Part shown: in pieces, positions 8,932-12,896 of the stretch
How the letters are laid out: each line of letters starts with the position of its first letter
Position numbering within the stretch: position 1 is the first letter of the stretch
Source: Streptosporangiaceae bacterium
Lineage (GTDB): Bacteria > Actinomycetota > Actinomycetes > Streptosporangiales > Streptosporangiaceae
Direction of reading: 5' to 3'
DNA: 12,896 nt
Assembly: GCA_030045175.1 (NCBI GenBank)
Contig: JASIBM010000204.1
Location: 1-12,896, forward strand
Translations under genes and position numbers: made by a program
The notes under the pieces: model-generated
Told to the model about the DNA's origin: nothing
Database searches by the model: none
The model's input: only the letters and a program-made list of their open reading frames with translations

Positions 8932-10834
8932 TGCCTTGTCCCGCCTGCTCGGCCGAAGTCTCCGCATAGCCCCTGGCCTGCAGGGAGAACAGCCGCGCGT
9001 AGACGCCGGATCGGCTCATCAGGGCATCGTGCGTGCCCTGCTCACCGATGATCCCATCAGTGAGCACCACGATATGGTCGGCATCACGGATGGTATTCAG
9101 CCGGTGGGAGATCAGCAACGTAGTGCGGTCGCGCCGACCATCGTGCAGGCTGGTGTGGATCTCGTGCTCCGCCTCGGCGTCCAGCCCCGAGCTGGGCTCA
9201 TCGAGGATCAGCAGGTTCCGGTCGGAGCGCAGCAGTGCCCGGGCCAGTCCCAGCCGCTGCCACTGGCCGCCGGACAGCAGCACGCCGGTCCGCGGGTCAT
9301 CGCGGTCGGCCAGGTCGAAGTAGGTACGGGTCAGCAGCGTGTCGTACCCATTCGGCAAGCCCGCGAGCGTGTCGTGGACGCCGGACAGGCGGGCCGCCGT
9401 GACGAGGGCCTGCGTGTCGCCAGCCCTGGCCAGGTCGCCGACGCCGATGTTCTCGGCCGCGCTCAGCTCGTAGGCCATGAAATCCTGGAACACGACGCTC
9501 ATGCGATCGCGCAAGGCACCCGGATCCAGGTCGCGCAGATCCACGCCATCCCACAAGATCGTCCCGCGGTCCGGCTCGTAGAACCGGCAGACGAGCTTCA
9601 CCAGTGTGCTCTTGCCCGCCCCGTTGCGCCCGACCAGTGCTACCGCCTGACCGCGCGGGATGAACAGGCTGACGCCGCGCAGCACCCAAGGCTGGCCAGG
9701 CCCGTAGCGGAACCAGACGTCGCGCAGCTCGATGCCGTGCCGCAGCACCGGCACCGGTGGTGATGGCACCGACGCCGGCAGCGGCCCGGGTGGCGGGACC
9801 AGGTCCGGCCCCTCGGCCACGACCTGCCGGTAGGACCGCAACGTCAGCACCGCCTGATAGGCCAAAGCGGCGCCGCTGACGAGGACAGTCAGCGCCGACG
9901 AGACGGCCGCGAGCGCAGCTACGAAGATCGAGACGTCCCCTATCGTCATCCTCCCGTGCGCGGCCGCGAAGATCGCCCACAGCAACCCTGCGGCCGCGAC
10001 CAGCGCGCTGAGCAAGGCCAGCCAGGTATAGACCGACAGTGTCCGGCGGTCGACGCGCTGGTTAGCCCGGTGAATGGCGCGCAGTTCACCCAGCAGCCGG
10101 CCAGCGAAGAAGTCACCCAGCCCGAACAGGCGGATCTCCTTCGCCGCCGCATAATCGGTCAGCAGGTTCGCGTAGAAGAACTGGCGCCGCTGGGCGTGAC
10201 TGATACCGGCGAACATGGCCGCCCGCTGCCTGCTGATGTCAAATTCGGTGTAGATCCCCGGGACCGTCGCGAGCAGCACGATGGCCGCGATCACTGGATT
10301 GAGCACCGCGAGCGTGATGAGGAATCCGGTCAGGGTCACGGCCGATTGGGCGAACGCCAACCCGCCGCCGAGGATCTGGCCAGGGGCGGAGCTGGCGGCC
10401 TGCTGTGCGACATTGAGCCGGTCGTGAAACCCGGGATCCTCGAGCCTGCGCAGGCCGGTCAGCCGGTTCACCGCCGTGAACAGTTCGGTGGTGGCACGCC
10501 GCTGGCTGGCCCGGTCGGACTGCGCGGTCAGGTATGTGCCGACGTTGGGCAGCACCGCCTGCAAGCCGCCGGCTATCGCGAGCATGACCGCGTCGGCCAG
10601 CAGCCGTGCCGACAGGGGATGGGCGCTTGCGAGCAGGTCAAGAACCGACCGCAGCAACCACGCCGCCGCAACCGGCGCCAGCCCGGTCACCACGGTAATC
10701 ACTAGCCGCCCGGCGAACGCCCAGCGGTGGGCCTGCCACACCAGGGACAGCGCCGCGGCCAGCGTCCGCCCAAATCCGGCCTCGTCGGCCGGGTCCAGCG
10801 CCGCATCCTCGGCCGACTCGCCGTGGCGGCTCAC
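8924..10834 (-). CDS. ABC exporter half-transporter (membrane domain fused to ATPase), peptide cassette
   Basis: A 636-residue protein that should dimerise to export a substrate from the cytoplasm using ATP. The N-terminal membrane domain (about 40-335) has several hydrophobic segments of the type IV exporter kind. The ATPase domain (about 365-620) is complete: Walker A GRNGAGKS (402-409), Q-loop Q450, signature LSGGQ (520-524), Walker B LLILDEP (541-547), and H-loop H577. There is no N-terminal C39 peptidase domain, so leader removal would need a separate protease; the S26 peptidase gene follows. The GTG start overlaps the redoxin stop by four bases (GTGA), implying coupled translation. The substrate is inferred from context to be the Cys-rich peptide; general multidrug export cannot be excluded. 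Confidence 0.93.
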   Translation of the reverse strand: MSRHGESAEDAALDPADEAGFGRTLAAALSLVWQAHRWAFAGRLVITVVTGLAPVAAAWLLRSVLDLLASAHPLSARLLADAVMLAIAGGLQAVLPNVGTYLTAQSDRASQRRATTELFTAVNRLTGLRRLEDPGFHDRLNVAQQAASSAPGQILGGGLAFAQSAVTLTGFLITLAVLNPVIAAIVLLATVPGIYTEFDISRQRAAMFAGISHAQRRQFFYANLLTDYAAAKEIRLFGLGDFFAGRLLGELRAIHRANQRVDRRTLSVYTWLALLSALVAAAGLLWAIFAAAHGRMTIGDVSIFVAALAAVSSALTVLVSGAALAYQAVLTLRSYRQVVAEGPDLVPPPGPLPASVPSPPVPVLRHGIELRDVWFRYGPGQPWVLRGVSLFIPRGQAVALVGRNGAGKSTLVKLVCRFYEPDRGTILWDGVDLRDLDPGALRDRMSVVFQDFMAYELSAAENIGVGDLARAGDTQALVTAARLSGVHDTLAGLPNGYDTLLTRTYFDLADRDDPRTGVLLSGGQWQRLGLARALLRSDRNLLILDEPSSGLDAEAEHEIHTSLHDGRRDRTTLLISHRLNTIRDADHIVVLTDGIIGEQGTHDALMSRSGVYARLFSLQARGYAETSAEQAGQGSD

Positions 10835-11370
10835 AGTGCCGTAACGGGCTCGGGCAGCATGGCCGGGTCATACCCGGACGCCACAATTGCGCCATCCGCG
10901 CCGAGCAGGCAGAACGCCGGGAACCCTGCCACCTTGAATGCCCTGGCTACCTCGCCGTCCACCCGCTCGATGCACACCCGGCTGACCTCAGCCAGCCTGT
11001 CCAGGTAAGGCGGGGGCTCGCCGCTGGGCGCCACCACCACCGACAGCACGCTGTCCGGCGCCACCTGATGGCTCCTCAGGTAGTCCACGAACGGGCTGAC
11101 CCGCTCCGGGCAGGCTGAGCACGACGACGAGAAAAAACCCGCCACCCGCAGTCCGCCAGCCCCGGGCAGCCGCTCCCCGCCCGTGGTAACAGCGGAGAAG
11201 GCCGCCACCGGCTCCCCGGCGGCCAGCCCGACCACGGGCGGCGTGACAGCCCCGCCCCGGCTCAGCAGCTCGGTGTGCTCACGCAGTCGACGGATCACCC
11301 CGAAGGTCAGCAGCAGGTCCAGCAGGCACAGCGCGCCGATGACGCCCACCGCGGCCGCAAGAAAAGCCAC
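10831..11370 (-). CDS. Membrane-anchored thioredoxin-like protein (MauD/TlpA-like redoxin)
   Basis: Predicted thiol-disulfide oxidoreductase facing the outside of the membrane. The 179-residue product has an N-terminal membrane anchor (about 3-24), a linker, and a redoxin fold with active-site motif SSSCSACPE (C84 and C87) and a cis-proline-type GFP motif (P151). Further cysteines are at 15, 133 and 154. The layout resembles MauD, which helps form the disulfides of methylamine dehydrogenase, and TlpA-type proteins. No MauE partner is encoded here. Directly upstream is an eight-cysteine peptide, so I infer it forms or corrects those disulfides. The GTG at 11370 has GGAG five bases upstream. 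It lies 115 bases after a strong hairpin; a GATAAT near the start might be a promoter element, but I see no matching -35. Confidence 0.86.
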   Translation of the reverse strand: MAFLAAAVGVIGALCLLDLLLTFGVIRRLREHTELLSRGGAVTPPVVGLAAGEPVAAFSAVTTGGERLPGAGGLRVAGFFSSSCSACPERVSPFVDYLRSHQVAPDSVLSVVVAPSGEPPPYLDRLAEVSRVCIERVDGEVARAFKVAGFPAFCLLGADGAIVASGYDPAMLPEPVTAL

Positions 11371-11486
11371 ACTCGCTCCATCATATTATCGCGACGTATA
11401 CAACCAGCCGATCGATCTGAAACGGCAGCACATAACGCGTGATTCAACCGGGTGACCTAAGTAGTCTTATCGTCATCTAGCGCAAT

Positions 11487-11527
11487 GCTGTTGCTGTGAC
11501 CCGCTGACAGCCGGTCACAGCAACAGC
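11487..11527 (-). terminator. Strong stem-loop after the Cys-rich peptide gene (terminator or attenuator)
   Basis: Arms 11487-11501 and 11513-11527 are perfect 15-bp complements (GCTGTTGCTGTGACC and its reverse complement). Beyond one C-C mismatch the loop can pair three more bases, so the 41-base unit is almost one palindrome. It begins 10 bases after the peptide stop. No U-tract follows in the direction of transcription, which is usual for actinobacterial terminators. I infer that it limits read-through or protects the precursor message, giving more peptide than enzymes. Confidence 0.75.
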
Positions 11528-11537
11528 TACCAGCACC

Positions 11538-11732
11538 TCAGCAGACGGTGGCGGTCATGTAGCAAACACCGCACTCGAAGTGGCCGAGGACGTCGCAGCA
11601 TTGATGTATGTACTGGTAACCACCACTGCAGTAACAATTGTAGTTCTGGCAGGGGACGACTTGCGCGGATGCGGTCATCCGCGGCGCAACTGCGGACAAG
11701 AGCCTGTCAGCAAGCGATACTACGAGGCGCAT
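11538..11732 (-). CDS. Cys-rich secreted peptide precursor (putative disulfide-rich RiPP-like peptide)
   Basis: I do not recognise a family. The 64-residue product has a 23-residue leader (MRLVVSLADRLLSAVAPRM, then TASA) and a 41-residue core starting QVVPC. Cysteines are at 28, 33, 35, 45, 46, 54, 57 and 64, eight in all and all in the core, with the last residue being cysteine. The core is also rich in Tyr and Gly and contains no Trp. ASA/Q fits an S26 signal-peptidase site, but the leader lacks a long hydrophobic core and looks amphipathic, which suits export by the nearby ABC transporter better than Sec. ATG 11732 has AGGTGAT at an ideal distance; a longer frame to 11846 would begin on the -35 box. 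The gene is 57% GC (112 of 195 by hand count) with codons such as ATA, CAA, AAT and GTT that neighbours avoid. It could be a bacteriocin, a signal or a redox peptide. Confidence 0.7.
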   Translation of the reverse strand: MRLVVSLADRLLSAVAPRMTASAQVVPCQNYNCYCSGGYQYIHQCCDVLGHFECGVCYMTATVC

Positions 11733-11817
11733 CTCATCACCTTCCCAGAACTCGGCCGACGTTCCTCGTCGCACCGTTTCGCGGCGTGGTCGCCATAATC
11801 TAATGTAGCTGAACCCA

Positions 11818-11846
11818 AATATCTCCCCGGAACAGGTCATTGTCAA
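11818..11846 (-). promoter_or_regulatory. Sigma-70-type promoter for the Cys-rich peptide cassette
   Basis: On the minus strand, a perfect -35 TTGACA (11846-11841) and a -10-like GATATT (11823-11818, four of six) are separated by exactly 17 bases. Transcription would begin near 11811, giving a leader of about 79 bases before the ATG at 11732. Upstream to holA (11847-11998) I see no gene. A TGAC-TAGT-GTCA dyad at 11902-11913 is too short to call an operator. Confidence 0.6.
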
Positions 11847-11998
11847 GCTTATGTGTGCCTGCCGCCAGGGGTCAGCTGGCCGCTACAGCGCCGGACGCGA
11901 GTGACTAGTGTCAGGATTAGTCCAGAAACAGGCCATAATGCCAGTTATTCATTAGCTTGACCCGAACACCGTGCCATTGGAGTTCTTCACTGCCGTTA

Positions 11999-12896
11999 CT
12001 AGGTCACGTCGCGGCACTCCGCTATGATCCGCAGGGCTCGCTCCAGCGCGTAGCCTGCGCTCACGGCCTCACCCTTGACCTGAGCGTCGGCCAGCGCGAC
12101 CGCGCCGTGGGCCCTGGCCAGCCCGGCCGAGCTCCATCCCTGCAGCTGCTGGCGCGCCTTGTCGATCATCCACGACGGCATCGCAAGCTCGCTGGCGAGC
12201 GCGTCGGCGCTCTTGCCGCGCGACGCGCTGCCGACCAGGGCTAGCGTCCTGATCCCGCGCGCCAGGGCACTGGTGATCAGCACCGGCGCGGTGCCGACGG
12301 CCAGCGCCCACCGGAGCTGAGCCAGGGCGTCGGCCAGGTTTCCTTCAAGCACCCGGTCGGCCACGCTGAACCCGGTGGCTTCGGCCCGGCCACGCCAGTA
12401 CCGCCCCACGACCTCGGCGGTGATCACGCCTTCCGTGTCGGACACGAGCTGATCGCAGGCCGCCGCCAGATCACGCAGGTCCGAGCCGACCGCGTCGATC
12501 AGCGCCCGCAGCCCGCGCTCATCGGCCTTGCGGCCCGCCCTGGCGAACTCGGCTCGCAAGAAATCCAGTCGCTCGCCGAACCGCCGCACGCTCGCGCAGT
12601 TGACCCGCCTGGCACCCGCCGCGCCGAGCGCCGTGAGCAACGACTTGCCCTTCGTCCCGCCGGCGTGCGCGATCACCAGGTACACATCCGCAGGCAGCGA
12701 AGCCGCGAGCTGCGCGAGTTCGGTCGCGACGGCGGAACTGGCGTCCTGCGCGGCCCTGACGATCACGACGCACTGCCCGCCGAACAGCGACGGCGATGTC
12801 AGCATCGACAGCTCGCCGTGAGCCAGGTCGGCGGCGTTCACGTCGTGCACGTCCGGGCCTGCCTCCGGGCTGCCCTCATCCGCCAGCGCCGACGAC
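11999..12896 (-). CDS. holA: DNA polymerase III subunit delta, N-terminus cut by window edge
   Basis: Delta subunit of the clamp loader; it opens the sliding clamp so that it can be placed on DNA. The visible 298 residues run from SSALADEG at the window edge to ECRDVT at the stop. Features typical of actinobacterial HolA include LTSPSLFGGQCVVIVRAAQD near the start, YLVIAHAGGTKGKSLL, a Cys/Lys-rich replacement of the ATPase core, a middle segment SDLRDLAAACDQL with LEGNLADALAQLRWALAVG, and a C-terminal domain. The frame stays open to base 12896, so the real start lies outside; a GTG at 12850 is too far inside the homologous region. About 30-40 residues are missing by comparison with the usual length. 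holA and rpsT are normally neighbours, so the 3.7 kb between them marks where the cassette sits. Confidence 0.94.
   Translation of the reverse strand, partial: SSALADEGSPEAGPDVHDVNAADLAHGELSMLTSPSLFGGQCVVIVRAAQDASSAVATELAQLAASLPADVYLVIAHAGGTKGKSLLTALGAAGARRVNCASVRRFGERLDFLRAEFARAGRKADERGLRALIDAVGSDLRDLAAACDQLVSDTEGVITAEVVGRYWRGRAEATGFSVADRVLEGNLADALAQLRWALAVGTAPVLITSALARGIRTLALVGSASRGKSADALASELAMPSWMIDKARQQLQGWSSAGLARAHGAVALADAQVKGEAVSAGYALERALRIIAECRDVT

Larger units (their letters stand above)
8363..11846 (-). other. Putative disulfide-rich peptide biosynthesis and export cassette
   Basis: One transcription direction: promoter, Cys-rich precursor, stem-loop, MauD-like redoxin, ABC exporter, a possible coupling micro-ORF, and S26 signal peptidase. 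The last three or four frames overlap, so the enzymes are probably made together. The parts cover the steps needed for an exported, oxidised, leader-free peptide: synthesis, export, disulfide formation and cleavage. There is no visible regulator, immunity gene, or enzyme for other modifications. The order of the steps is inferred. The unit occupies the normally tight junction between holA and rpsT. Confidence 0.6.

Noticed and set aside
8882..9763. Long plus-strand frames opposite the ABC transporter (also 9956-10705)
   Set aside because: Antisense shadows of a gene with all ABC motifs intact; no ribosome-binding sites or recognisable features.
11538..11732. Methylamine dehydrogenase light chain (MauA) as identity of the Cys-rich peptide
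   Set aside because: The MauD-like neighbour suggested it, but the core is too short and has no Trp, which is needed to form the TTQ cofactor.
11538..11732. Lipoprotein signal in the precursor
   Set aside because: The first cysteine is in VVPC, which does not fit a lipobox (L-A/S-G/A-C).
11538..11846. A 102-residue version of the Cys-rich peptide starting at 11846
   Set aside because: Its ATG lies at the -35 box, it has no Shine-Dalgarno, and an ideal ribosome-binding site precedes the inner ATG at 11732.
8363..11846. Lanthipeptide, thiopeptide, lasso or sactipeptide cluster
   Set aside because: No LanB/C/M, YcaO, lasso cyclase or extra radical SAM gene is present; the only radical SAM gene, hemW, is a distant housekeeping gene.
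11902..11913. TGAC-TAGT-GTCA dyad upstream of the precursor promoter
   Set aside because: Only four base pairs per arm; common by chance.

Overview
The window is about 12.9 kb of high-GC DNA with actinobacterial gene content and order. Most genes use G/C-ending codons and many start with GTG. The housekeeping genes dnaJ, hrcA, hemW, lepA, rpsT and holA fall in the order usual for Actinomycetota (holA / rpsT / lepA / hemW / hrcA / dnaJ). A CIRCE operator at hrcA and a DnaJ of the HrcA-linked type fit this. The genus cannot be fixed from the sequence alone; regular AGG arginine codons, even in rpsT and lepA, may be a lineage trait.

Region 1-2218 is the heat-shock pair hrcA-dnaJ on the minus strand, with a perfect CIRCE inverted repeat just upstream of hrcA. 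Region 2352-4649 has a small DUF4870-type membrane protein (plus strand) that runs tail-to-tail into hemW, and a MOSC-domain protein directly upstream of hemW and probably co-transcribed with it. Region 4723-5806 holds two tandem paralogues (DUF1707 plus DUF4190 membrane proteins) on the plus strand. Region 5872-8316 holds lepA (minus) divergent from rpsT (plus), with a structured rpsT leader.

Region 8363-11846 is the accessory part and the most interesting stretch. A compact minus-strand cassette sits between rpsT and holA, which are normally close together. In transcription order it has: a TTGACA-17-GATATT promoter; a 64-residue precursor-like peptide whose C-terminal 41 residues carry eight cysteines after an Ala-Ser-Ala signal-peptidase-like site; a 15-bp perfect stem-loop just after its stop; a membrane-anchored thioredoxin-like protein with CSAC (MauD/TlpA-like); a 636-residue exporter-type ABC half-transporter without a peptidase domain; a possible 23-codon coupling ORF; and a dedicated 165-residue S26 signal peptidase. 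The last four reading frames overlap (GTGA, GTGACTGA, TGATG). The simplest reading is a self-contained system for making, oxidising, exporting and trimming a disulfide-rich peptide. The function is inferred; no standard RiPP modification enzyme is present. The precursor gene is about 57% GC, well below its neighbours, which suggests acquisition or unusual selection.

The window ends inside holA (DNA polymerase III delta), whose N-terminus lies beyond base 12896.
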